Part shown: piece after piece, positions 25,756 through 33,407 of the stretch | How the letters are laid out: each line of letters starts with the position of its first letter | Position numbering within the stretch: the stretch's first letter is position 1 | Origin: Streptomyces rishiriensis | GTDB lineage: Bacteria; Actinomycetota; Actinomycetes; Streptomycetales; Streptomycetaceae | Reading direction: 5' to 3' | NCBI RefSeq assembly: GCF_003112535.1 | Contig: NZ_BEWA01000013.1 | Span: 186,001-250,000, forward strand | DNA length: 64,000 bases | Program-made: the position numbers and the translations under genes | The notes under the pieces: generated by a model | What the model saw: only the letters and a program-made list of their open reading frames with translations | Told to the model about the DNA's origin: nothing | Database searches by the model: none

Positions 25756-26457
25756 ATGCCCGGCAGCACCGGCACCGGCGCCGTGACGCGCAGCACCCTG
25801 CGCCAGCAGATCGCCGACGCGCTCCGCGACGAGGTGCTGGGGGGCCGGCTGCAACCGGGACAGGAGTTCACGGTCAAGGAGATCGCCGAACAGTACGGCG
25901 TCTCGGCGACGCCCGTGCGCGAGGCCCTCGTCGATCTCTCCGCGCAGGGCCTCCTGGACGCCGACCAGCACCGGGGCTTCCGGGTCCCCGAGTACTCGGT
26001 CGAGGACTACCGGGGCATGATCGAGGCCCGCAGCCTGATCATCGAGGGGATGTTCGCCGCCTTCGACGAGGGCCGCCACGGCCACCAGAACTTCGAGGAG
26101 CCGCGGGTCGCGGCCGCGATAGCGGGGGTGCGCCGACGCGGCGAGGAGGCCCAGCGAGCCGCGTCCGCCGGCGATCTCACCGTCCTCATCGGCTACGACC
26201 TGCGGTTCTGGCGCGAGTTGAGCGCCCTGTTCGGCAACCCCTATCTCGCCGACTTCCTGCACCGGCTGCGGGTGCAGTCCTGGGTGTGCACGGTGCAGCA
26301 CCTGCGCCGGCTGTCCGACCTGCGCGGCTGCCTGTGGTCCGGCCACACCGAACTGGTCGACGCCCTGTACGCCCGCGACACCGGTGCCGCCCGCGTGATG
26401 CTCGCCGCGTACAACGACGAGTCCATCGACCTGATCGAGCGGCTGGCGACGCGGTGA
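25756..26457 (+). CDS. GntR-family transcriptional regulator (FadR/FCD-like)
   Basis: 233 residues. The winged helix has LRQQIADALRDEVLGGRLQP, FTVKEIAEQYGVSATPVREA and LVDLSAQGLLDADQHRGFRV, the standard GntR DNA-binding domain. The C-terminal helical ligand domain has EARSLIIEGMFAAFDEGRHG, DLRFWRELSALFGNPYLADF and HTELVDALYARDTGAARVML, matching the FCD type, in which acidic and His residues hold a metal or ligand. ATG 25756 is chosen because it lies past the terminator hairpin. Its TGA overlaps the next GTG by 4 bases, so it is co-translated with the glycosyltransferase. The ligand is unknown. Confidence 0.88.
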   Translation: MPGSTGTGAVTRSTLRQQIADALRDEVLGGRLQPGQEFTVKEIAEQYGVSATPVREALVDLSAQGLLDADQHRGFRVPEYSVEDYRGMIEARSLIIEGMFAAFDEGRHGHQNFEEPRVAAAIAGVRRRGEEAQRAASAGDLTVLIGYDLRFWRELSALFGNPYLADFLHRLRVQSWVCTVQHLRRLSDLRGCLWSGHTELVDALYARDTGAARVMLAAYNDESIDLIERLATR

Positions 26458-28982
26458 GCCGTGCGGACGCCCCCGGCACCCGCCGCGTGCCGCGCCCCGC
26501 GCCCCGCTCCGCGACCCGTCCCGCCCGGCGCCCCGCCGGTCCCGCGGCCGGCGCCGTGGACCTCTCCGTCGTCATCCCCGCCTACAACGAGGAGCGCCGG
26601 CTCGGCCCCACCCTGGACGCGGTCGGCCGCCACCTCGACGCGACCGGGAGCCCCTGGGGCAGCTGGGAGATCCTGGTCGCCGACGACGGCTCCACCGACG
26701 CCACCCGCGAGCTCGTCACGGTCCGCCGCGACCCCCGCGTGCAGCTCGTCGCCGGCTCCGGCAACCGGGGCAAGGGGCACGCCCTGCGCCTGGGCGTCGC
26801 CGCCAGCCGGGGCCGCCGCGTCCTGGTCATGGACGCCGATCTCGCCACGCCCGTCGAGGAGTTGGAGCGCCTGGAGAAGGCGCTCGCCGCCGGACACGCG
26901 GCGGCGATCGGATCGCGGGCCGTGCCCGGCGCGACCCTCGGCAACCGGCAGCACCGCACACGCGAACTCCTCGGCGCCGCGGGCAACCTGCTCATCCGCC
27001 GGACGACCCTGCGCGGGATACGCGACACCCAGTGCGGTTTCAAGCTGTTCGACGGCGACAAGGCCCGTGCCGCGTTCGCCGCGTCCCGCCTCAACGGCTA
27101 CGCCATCGACGTGGAGGTGCTGCGGCACTTCCAGCGCGCCGGCTGGCCGGTCGCCGAGGTGCCCGTGCACTGGTCGCACCGGCCCGGCTCGAAGATCCGC
27201 CCGGCGGACTACCCGCGGGTGCTGCGCGACCTGGTCCGCCTGCGGGTCCCGGCGCCGCGGCCGGCGGACGTCCTCGCGGCCGTCCTCTTCCTGGCGATGG
27301 CCGCGGTCCTCTACTCCGGCCGCGTCCTGGACCCGGCCCACCGCTATCTCACCGACTCCCTCCAGGACCAGAACCAGTGGGAGTGGTTCTTCGCGGTGAC
27401 CGCCGACAACGTCGCCCATCTGCGCAATCCCCTGTTCACCGACCTCCAGGGCTTCCCCGGCGGCGTGAACCTGATGGCCAACACGACGATGCCGGGCCTG
27501 TCGGCGCCGCTCACGCCGGTCACCCTGCTGCTCGGCCCGGCCGTCTCCCTCAGCCTGGTGATGACGCTGGGCCTGGCCGCCACCGCGCTCGCCTGGTACC
27601 GGCTGATCGTGCGACGGCTCGTGCGACAGCGGGCGGCCGCCTTCGCCGGGGCCGCCCTGGCCGCGTTCGCGCCGCCGATGGTCAGCCATGCCAACGCCCA
27701 CCCGAACTTCGTCGTGCTGTTCATGATCCCGATGATCATCGAGCGGGCTCTGCGGCTCACCACCGGCGAGCGGGTCGCGCGCGACGGGGTCGTCCTCGGC
27801 CTGATGGCGGCCTACCAGCTCTTCCTCGGCGAGGAACCCCTGCTGCTGACCGCCCTCGGACTGCTCGTGTTCGCCCTCGTCCACGGCGCCGCGCGCCCCG
27901 CCGAGGCCCGTGCGGCCGCACGCCCCCTGCTGAACGGCCTGGCGATCGCCGCCGCCGTCTGTCTGCCGCTGGTCGTCTACCCGCTGGCATGGCAGTTCTC
28001 CGGCCCGCAGAGCTACAGCGGCATCGACCACGGGAGCGCGACCGGCGTCGGCAACTCGGTGCGCGCCCTCCTGTCGTTCGCCGAACGCTCCCTGGTCGCG
28101 GGCGACGCCGGGCGCGCCGACGCCCTCTCCCTCAACCCGACCGAACAGAACGCCTTCTACGGGTGGCCGCTGGTCCTGCTCGCGTTCGCCGTCACGGTGG
28201 CGCTGTGGCGGCGGCCGGTCGTCAGGGCGCTGGCCTGCACGGCGGCGGCCGCGGCCGTGCTGTCCCTCGGCCCGCGCATCACCCTCCCCCTCACCGACGT
28301 CACCGTGCCCGGCCCCTGGGCCGCGCTGGCCGGCCTCCCCCTCTTCGAGTCGGTGATCGAGAGCCGGGTCGCGCTGGTCTGCGCCCCGGCGCTGGGGATG
28401 CTGCTCGCCCTGGCGGTCGACCGGCTGGCGCGCGCCCGCCGCCTGAGCACGCTGTACGCCGGGCTGCTCGCCGTCTGCCTCGCCCTGCTGCCGCTGATCC
28501 CGGCCCCGCTGAAGTCCGCGCCGCGCGCCCCGACGCCCGCCTTCTTCGCCGACGGCGCCTGGAAGTCGTACGTCCGCGACGGCGAGACGCTGGTCCCGGT
28601 GCCGCTCGCCGAGCCCGAGGCGGCCGAGGCCCTGCACTGGCAGACGGCGGCCGGCCTCGGCTTCCGGATGCCCGGCGGCTACTTCAACGGCCCCTACGGC
28701 GACGGCGACCGCACCGGCGTCTACGGCGTCCCGCTGCGCTTCACCGCGAGCCTGCTGCGGGACGTCCGGTACACGGGGGTGGTCCCGGTGATCGACGCCC
28801 GCGCCCGGGCCGCGGCCCGCGAGGACTTCGCGTACTGGCGGGCGGGCGCGCTGGTGCTGGCCCCGCAGCCGCACGAGGCCGGGCTGCGTGAGACGGTGGA
28901 CAAGCTGGTGGGCCGCCCGGGGAGGAGGGTGGCCGGAGTGTGGGTATGGGACCTGCACCAGGGGACGCAGAACGGGAGCTGA
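26454..28982 (+). CDS. Fusion of a GT2 polyprenyl-phosphate glycosyltransferase with a polytopic membrane domain
   Basis: 842 residues. Residues 35-275 are a GT-A family 2 enzyme like dolichyl-/polyprenyl-phosphate glucosyl- or mannosyltransferase: VDLSVVIPAYNEERRLGPTL, VADDGSTDATREL, GNRGKGHALRLGV, MDADLATPVEELERL (DxD) and RDTQCGFKLFDGD. The remainder (about 290-842) has some ten membrane helices (for example GVVLGLMAAYQLFLGEEPLL, LNGLAIAAAVCLPLVVYPLA) and an extracytoplasmic C-terminal domain. It reads like a GT-C glycosyltransferase using the lipid-linked sugar made by the first half, so one polypeptide could both charge the carrier and transfer the sugar outside. The GTG start is coupled to gntR by GTGA. 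Confidence 0.85.
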   Translation: MSRADAPGTRRVPRPAPRSATRPARRPAGPAAGAVDLSVVIPAYNEERRLGPTLDAVGRHLDATGSPWGSWEILVADDGSTDATRELVTVRRDPRVQLVAGSGNRGKGHALRLGVAASRGRRVLVMDADLATPVEELERLEKALAAGHAAAIGSRAVPGATLGNRQHRTRELLGAAGNLLIRRTTLRGIRDTQCGFKLFDGDKARAAFAASRLNGYAIDVEVLRHFQRAGWPVAEVPVHWSHRPGSKIRPADYPRVLRDLVRLRVPAPRPADVLAAVLFLAMAAVLYSGRVLDPAHRYLTDSLQDQNQWEWFFAVTADNVAHLRNPLFTDLQGFPGGVNLMANTTMPGLSAPLTPVTLLLGPAVSLSLVMTLGLAATALAWYRLIVRRLVRQRAAAFAGAALAAFAPPMVSHANAHPNFVVLFMIPMIIERALRLTTGERVARDGVVLGLMAAYQLFLGEEPLLLTALGLLVFALVHGAARPAEARAAARPLLNGLAIAAAVCLPLVVYPLAWQFSGPQSYSGIDHGSATGVGNSVRALLSFAERSLVAGDAGRADALSLNPTEQNAFYGWPLVLLAFAVTVALWRRPVVRALACTAAAAAVLSLGPRITLPLTDVTVPGPWAALAGLPLFESVIESRVALVCAPALGMLLALAVDRLARARRLSTLYAGLLAVCLALLPLIPAPLKSAPRAPTPAFFADGAWKSYVRDGETLVPVPLAEPEAAEALHWQTAAGLGFRMPGGYFNGPYGDGDRTGVYGVPLRFTASLLRDVRYTGVVPVIDARARAAAREDFAYWRAGALVLAPQPHEAGLRETVDKLVGRPGRRVAGVWVWDLHQGTQNGS

Positions 28983-29069
28983 CGTGAGCCGTACCGACTA
29001 CCCTTCCCTGACCGGCATTGCCGCATTGTCCGTGCACGACCGTGCAACGCGCTGAGTGAGGAGCTCTCT

Positions 29070-29720
29070 TTGGCCTGTGACCTGTGGCTGGTGCCGCTCG
29101 TCGACGTGTTGTGCCACACCCCCGACAACCCCTTCGCCGACGAACTCGCCCAGTACAACAAGGTGCTGGCCGAGGCGGGTCTCCCGCCGGTGCCGGTGTA
29201 CCAGTACATGCCGGGTCTGACCGGCGAGGTCGCCCCCGTGGCCGGCTTCGACTACGACGCCCTGCACTTCCTGCGCCGCGCCTACCTGCTCCAGGTGTGC
29301 GGGCTGCCGGTGACGCCGGTGGACGAGCTGGGCGGCGACTACGAGCAGCTCCTGGAGATGTTCGAGGCGACGGCCAAGCAGTCGCATCTGGTCTGGCACT
29401 ACGACCACGCGGGCGCTTACGTCCCCGTCGACTTCCTGCAACCGCTGTCCAACGACGAACTCCTCGCGGGCGGCGGCCCGTTGGGCTCCGCGCAGTCACT
29501 GCTGCGGGAACTGGAGTTCGTGGCGCCGTCCCTCGGCATCGATCCGGCCAATCCTCCGGCGGCGCCCCAACCGCCCGCCGGTCCCACGGAGCTGGAGGAG
29601 CCCGCCGTCCCGGCGCCGTACGATCCCAGCCCCTTCGCCCGTGAGCGGCACGTCTGGCTGGGGCTGCACGCGGCGGCCACGCGCAGCCTCGCGCAGGGGT
29701 CGATGATCGTGTTCAGCTGA
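29070..29720 (+). CDS. Conserved hypothetical protein
   Basis: 216 residues, soluble, aromatic-rich: MACDLWLVPLVDVLCHTPDN, YNKVLAEAGLPPVPVYQYMP, GFDYDALHFLRRAYLLQVCG, HLVWHYDHAGAYVPVDFLQP. The last third is Pro-rich (AAPQPPAGPTELEEPAVPAP) and ends HVWLGLHAAATRSLAQGSMI. TTG 29070 follows GAGGAG at good spacing, and no alternative start fits. It follows the glycosyltransferase by 87 bases on the same strand and may be co-transcribed. I do not recognise the family. The His/Tyr-rich WHYDHAGAY segment looks like a possible active site, but no function can be assigned. Confidence 0.75.
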   Translation: MACDLWLVPLVDVLCHTPDNPFADELAQYNKVLAEAGLPPVPVYQYMPGLTGEVAPVAGFDYDALHFLRRAYLLQVCGLPVTPVDELGGDYEQLLEMFEATAKQSHLVWHYDHAGAYVPVDFLQPLSNDELLAGGGPLGSAQSLLRELEFVAPSLGIDPANPPAAPQPPAGPTELEEPAVPAPYDPSPFARERHVWLGLHAAATRSLAQGSMIVFS

Positions 29721-29807
29721 GCCGGCGTCCCCGCCCGGCGTCCCGTCCGGCGTCCGATGTGCGTCCCCTGCGCGTCCCGTTCGGCGGGTGTCCGCCTGCG
29801 GGGACGG

Positions 29808-30101
29808 TCAGCGGCCGAGCTGCGAGAGGCCCTTCTGCACGTCCTCCATGTTCATCACGGGGGTGTAGGTGATCTCGGCTCCGACGTGCTGGAACCAGGG
29901 CTCGCTGAGCACCGGCATCTGCGAGCTCTCCTGCATGTCGAAGACGAGGTAGGCGGTGCGCCGGCCGTGGTCGGTGGTGAAGTAGGCCGCCTCGGGCTTG
30001 ATCTGCTCCATCGACTCCTGGATCAGTTTCGTCAGAGTGCCGTTGTGAATGGCCTCGTTGGCCTTGTCCGTGTCCATGGAAGCCTTGAGCAATACGCGCA
30101 T
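29808..30101 (-). CDS. Small ferredoxin-fold-like hypothetical protein
   Basis: 97 residues. MRVLLKASMDTDKANEAIHN, LTKLIQESMEQIKPEAAYFT, GRRTAYLVFDMQESSQMPVL, EPWFQHVGAEITYTPVMNME. The strand-helix-strand-strand-helix pattern resembles the alpha/beta barrel of small monooxygenase-like or DUF3303-type proteins that work as dimers. ATG 30101 follows GAAGGTGAG, and a longer frame to 30158 lacks a ribosome binding site. It converges with the gene ending at 29720. The gap 29721-29807 has GGCGTCC repeats and no gene. Confidence 0.75.
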   Translation of the reverse strand: MRVLLKASMDTDKANEAIHNGTLTKLIQESMEQIKPEAAYFTTDHGRRTAYLVFDMQESSQMPVLSEPWFQHVGAEITYTPVMNMEDVQKGLSQLGR

Positions 30102-30195
30102 CGCACTCACCTTCTCCGGACCGACGCACGCGGTCGCGTGATCACAGAATATTCCCATTTGTCACATATGACCTCCGCTGCACCAGGAGGCCGGC

Positions 30196-30783
30196 TCACG
30201 TCAGGGCGTCGATCTCGCGGACGAGACGGGCCCCTTCGCGCGTCATGACCTCGGGGTCGCGCAGGGCGCTGGCGAGCAACGACATGCCTTGGTAGGCGCC
30301 GACGAGCGCGAGCGCGTGACCGTCGGGCTCGTCGACGCCCATCTCGCGGTACTGCCGATCCACCCAGTCCAGCAACCGCCGGATGACGAGCCCGGCCGCG
30401 AGGTCGAGACCACCCTCGTCGCGCTTGTCGAGCTCCACGGCGAGGGTGCCCGTCGGGCAGCCGTGACGGGCCGCGACTTCCCGCGCCTCGACCCAGCCGG
30501 CGACAAGGCTCTTCAGGCGTTCACGCGGGTCGGCGAGTTCGTCGAGCCGGGCGGTGAGCGCGTCGAGATACTCGGCGTGCCGGTCGAGGGCCGCCTCGAC
30601 CAGCTCGTCCTTGGTCTTGAAGTAGTAGTACACGTTGCCCACCGGGACGTCCGCGGCGCGGGCGATGTCGGCGATGGTCGTCCGCTCCACGCCCCGCTCG
30701 TGCAGCACCGAGGCGGCGGCCGCCACGAGCCGCTGCCGCTTGTCGCCCCGCTTCGCGGCGCGCTTCTCGATTGAGTCAGTCAC
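30196..30783 (-). CDS. TetR-family transcriptional regulator
   Basis: 195 residues. The N-terminal helix-turn-helix is RQRLVAAAASVLHERGVERT then TIADIARAADVPVGNVYYYF followed by KTKDELVEAALDRH, a textbook TetR DNA-binding domain. The remainder is the helical ligand/dimer domain (HGCPTGTLAVELDKRDEGGL, VIRRLLDWVDRQYREMGVDE). GTG 30783 overlaps a palindrome (30774-30793). It is divergent from the NmrA-type reductase at 30881, so it probably represses itself and that gene. A Cys in the HGCPTG motif at the ligand pocket is conserved in many TetR_C proteins of this type. Confidence 0.92.
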   Translation of the reverse strand: MTDSIEKRAAKRGDKRQRLVAAAASVLHERGVERTTIADIARAADVPVGNVYYYFKTKDELVEAALDRHAEYLDALTARLDELADPRERLKSLVAGWVEAREVAARHGCPTGTLAVELDKRDEGGLDLAAGLVIRRLLDWVDRQYREMGVDEPDGHALALVGAYQGMSLLASALRDPEVMTREGARLVREIDALT

Positions 30784-30793
30784 CCGACTGACT
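30774..30793. promoter_or_regulatory. Palindromic operator over the tetR start
   Basis: AGTCAGTC (30774-30781) and GACTGACT (30786-30793) are perfect inverted arms with a 4-base centre. The left arm covers the tetR start codon, so binding would block transcription and translation of tetR. Confidence 0.65.
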
Positions 30794-30840
30794 ATAGACA
30801 ACCCCCCGGGAGCCCGTGCTAGCTTCACGTCCACCGAATC

Positions 30841-30856
30841 AGTTAGTTGACTAACT
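30841..30856. promoter_or_regulatory. Second TetR-type palindrome, upstream of the reductase
   Basis: AGTTAGT-TG-ACTAACT has 7-base arms and resembles the first palindrome (shared AGT..GACT core). It lies 24 bases before the reductase ATG, overlapping its probable promoter or leader, as expected for a TetR protein regulating a divergent pair. Confidence 0.65.
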
Positions 30857-30880
30857 AATAACGAGGGACGGGAACGGGAC

Positions 30881-31729
30881 ATGACAGTCAAGAAAGACAT
30901 GACCGGCGCGATCGTGGTGACCGGAGCGACCGGGAACGTCGGCCGCGCCCTGGTGCGGACGCTCAGCGAGGCCGGATCGCCCGTGACGGCCGTCGCCCGC
31001 TCCGTCACCGACGCCGACGTGCCGGCCGGGGTGCGGGCGGCGCCCGCCGATCTGGCCGAACCTGCCGGCCTGCGGACCGCGTTCGCCGGAGCCGAGGCAC
31101 TGTTCCTGCTGGTGGCGGGCGAGGACCCGCACGGTGTCCTGGCCGAGGCGAAGTCCGCCGGGATCCGCAGAGTCGTCCTGCTGTCCTCACAGGGCGCCGG
31201 AACCCGTCCCGAGGCGTACCGGCATCCGCGCCTGTTCGAGGAGGCGGTGAAGGAGTCGGGTCTCGGCTGGACGATCCTGCGGTCGGGCGGAATGGCCACC
31301 AACGCGTTGGCCTGGGCCGGGTCGGTCAGCGAGCGGCGGGAGGCGGCGGCGCCCTTCGGCGACGTCGGCCTGCCCTTCGTCGACCCCGACGACGTGGCCG
31401 CGGTCGCCGCCGCCGCCCTGCTCGGCGACGGCCACCTGAGCGCCACCTACACCCTGACCGGCCCCGCGCCGACCACCCCGCGCGAGCGGGCCGCGGCCAT
31501 CGCCGCCGTACTGGGCGAACCGGTGCGCTTCACCGAGCAGACCGAGGAGGAGGCCCACGAGCTGATGTCGCGGTTCATGCCGCTGCCCGCGGTCGAGGGC
31601 ACCCTCGCGATCCTGGGCCGGCCGACCGAGGAGGAGCGGCGCCCGACCCCCGACGTCGCACGCGTCCTGGGCCGGGCCCCGGGCAGCTTCGCCGACTGGG
31701 CCGCGCGCAACGCGCCCGCGTTCCGCTGA
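30881..31729 (+). CDS. NmrA-like NAD(P)-binding oxidoreductase
   Basis: 282 residues. The Rossmann motif VVTGATGNVGRALVRTLSEA begins at residue 12. It is followed by VTAVARSVTD, ALFLLVAGEDPHGVLAEAKS, RRVVLLSSQGAGTR, and SGLGWTILRSGGMATNAL in place of an SDR YxxxK; the catalytic Tyr/Lys of classical SDRs is absent, as usual in NmrA/atypical SDRs. These often reduce quinones or act as NADP sensors. It is divergent from tetR with the two palindromes between, so it is probably induced by the TetR ligand, for example a quinone or xenobiotic. The C-terminus has a MSRFMPLPAVEGTLAILGRP segment typical of the family. Confidence 0.88.
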   Translation: MTVKKDMTGAIVVTGATGNVGRALVRTLSEAGSPVTAVARSVTDADVPAGVRAAPADLAEPAGLRTAFAGAEALFLLVAGEDPHGVLAEAKSAGIRRVVLLSSQGAGTRPEAYRHPRLFEEAVKESGLGWTILRSGGMATNALAWAGSVSERREAAAPFGDVGLPFVDPDDVAAVAAAALLGDGHLSATYTLTGPAPTTPRERAAAIAAVLGEPVRFTEQTEEEAHELMSRFMPLPAVEGTLAILGRPTEEERRPTPDVARVLGRAPGSFADWAARNAPAFR

Positions 31730-31782
31730 AACACCGCCCACGGCCGCACGCGGACCGTTGAGGCGACGCCCGGACAGGCCAC

Positions 31783-31812
31783 GGGCCGGTCAAGGATGTC
31801 CTTGACCGGCCC
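31783..31812. terminator. Bidirectional terminator between reductase and purA
   Basis: GGGCCGGTCAAGGA (31783-31796) and TCCTTGACCGGCCC (31799-31812) are perfectly complementary, separated by 2 bases (a hairpin would open about 4-6). It lies between convergent genes, with no T-run on either side. Confidence 0.7.
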
Positions 31813-31917
31813 GAGCCGATGTACCGCGCTACCGACTGCCACCGGTGCCGGCTGCCGGGCACCGGCTGTCCCCGGCGCCGACCGCCCCCGGCGCCGACCG
31901 ACCGCCCCCGGCGTCGA

Positions 31918-33201
31918 CTACAGGAACGAGTTGACCTCGATCGTCTCGTCCCGGCCGGGGCCCACGCCGATCGCGGAGATCGGGGCGCCGGACATCTCCT
32001 CCAGCGCCTTCACGTACGCCTGGGCGTTCTTCGGCAGGTCGGAGAACGACTTCGCCTTGGTGATGTCCTCGGACCAGCCGGGCAGAGTCTCGTAGATCGG
32101 CTTCGCGTGGTGGAAGTCGCTCTGCGAGTAGGGCAGTTCCTCGACCCGCTTGCCGTCGATCTCGTACGCCACGCAGACCGGGATCTCCTCCCAGCCGGTG
32201 AGGACGTCGAGCTTGGTCAGGAAGAAGTCCGTCAGACCGTTGACGCGGGTCGCGTAACGGGCGATGACGGCGTCGAACCAGCCGCAGCGGCGGTCGCGGC
32301 CGGTGGTGACGCCCCGCTCGCCGCCGATGCGGCGCAGCGCCTCGCCGTCCGCGTCGAGGAGCTCCGTCGGGAAGGGGCCCGAGCCGACACGGGTCGTGTA
32401 CGCCTTCAGGATGCCGATGACCCGGCTGATCTTCGTCGGACCCACGCCCGAGCCCGTGCAGGCGCCGCCCGCGGTCGGGTTCGACGAGGTGACGAACGGG
32501 TACGTGCCGTGGTCGATGTCGAGGAGCGTGCCCTGTCCGCCCTCGAAGAGGACGACCTTGTCCTGCTCCAGCGCCTGGTTGAGGACCAGGACCGTGTCGG
32601 TGACGTACGGAGCGAGCTTCTCCGCGTAGCCGAGCAGTTCCTCGACGACCTGGTCGACGGCGATGGCGCGACGGTTGTACAGCTTGGTCAGCAGCTGGTT
32701 CTTGCCGTCGAGGGCCGCCTCGACCTTCTGGGTCAGGATCGACTCGTCGTAGAGGTCCTGGACCCGGATGCCGACCCGGTTGATCTTGTCGGCATATGTC
32801 GGACCGATGCCCCGGCCGGTCGTGCCGATCTTGCGCTTTCCGAGGAAGCGTTCCGTCACCTTGTCGACAGTCACGTTGTAGGGCGTGATGATGTGCGCGT
32901 TGCCGCTGATCAGCAGCTTCGACGTGTCGACGCCGCGCTCGTTCAGACCGCTCAGCTCGGAGAGCAGGACCGACGGGTCGACGACGACACCGTTACCGAT
33001 GACCGGCGTGCAGCCGGGAGACAGGATTCCGGAAGGGAGCAGGTGGAGTGCGTACTTCTGGTCGCCGACGACGACCGTGTGGCCGGCGTTGTTGCCGCCC
33101 TGGTAGCGCACTACGTAGTCCACCGAGCCACCGAGAAGGTCGGTGGCCTTTCCCTTGCCTTCGTCACCCCACTGAGCACCGAGCAGCACAAGTGCGGGCA
33201 C
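31918..33201 (-). CDS. purA: Adenylosuccinate synthetase
   Basis: 427 residues. Joins IMP and aspartate with GTP to give adenylosuccinate, the first committed AMP step. Near the start is VLLGAQWGDEGKGKATDLLG (GTP loop), then YQGGNNAGHTVV, IGTTGRGIGPTY, LFEGGQGTLLDIDHGTYPFV, SSNPTAGGACTG and TRVGSGPFPTEL, all diagnostic. GTG 33201 places the GDEGKGK motif at the normal distance from the N-terminus. Length is normal. It is divergent from the lipid-kinase-like gene; the 206-bp gap contains a hairpin at 33338-33365. Confidence 0.97.
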   Translation of the reverse strand: MPALVLLGAQWGDEGKGKATDLLGGSVDYVVRYQGGNNAGHTVVVGDQKYALHLLPSGILSPGCTPVIGNGVVVDPSVLLSELSGLNERGVDTSKLLISGNAHIITPYNVTVDKVTERFLGKRKIGTTGRGIGPTYADKINRVGIRVQDLYDESILTQKVEAALDGKNQLLTKLYNRRAIAVDQVVEELLGYAEKLAPYVTDTVLVLNQALEQDKVVLFEGGQGTLLDIDHGTYPFVTSSNPTAGGACTGSGVGPTKISRVIGILKAYTTRVGSGPFPTELLDADGEALRRIGGERGVTTGRDRRCGWFDAVIARYATRVNGLTDFFLTKLDVLTGWEEIPVCVAYEIDGKRVEELPYSQSDFHHAKPIYETLPGWSEDITKAKSFSDLPKNAQAYVKALEEMSGAPISAIGVGPGRDETIEVNSFL

Positions 33202-33337
33202 GCGCGTACACCCCTTCCGGGTGGGGCATGTCCAAGGCCAGAGGTGTACGCGATGGATCGTTCCACCGCGTGCACCGCACGCACCGCGACCGTGGTCGGC
33301 CGCCGCTCGTCGGACCCGGATGCCCCGGAATAGACGA

Positions 33338-33365
33338 AGCCCCTGGCGCAATAGCGCAAGGGGCT
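33338..33365. other. Hairpin in the purA / lipid-kinase divergent region
   Basis: AGCCCCT-G-GCGC, loop AATA, then GCGC-A-AGGGGCT: an 11-bp interrupted stem with a GNRA-like tetraloop. On the plus strand it is 43 bases before the GTG at 33408; on the minus strand it is 137 bases before purA. It could be a leader structure of either gene or a terminator insulating the two. Confidence 0.4.
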
Positions 33366-33407
33366 CTTGCACAAAGATGCTACCCGAGGAAGCGAGGCAG
33401 GACCGAG

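Noticed and set aside
26241..28958. 905-codon minus-strand frame opposite the glycosyltransferase
   Set aside because: Antisense shadow rich in Gln/Arg/Gly; the plus-strand protein has all glycosyltransferase motifs.
33202..33407. Purine or ZMP riboswitch before purA
   Set aside because: Only a simple interrupted hairpin is seen; the conserved cores of known purine-related riboswitches are not recognisable.
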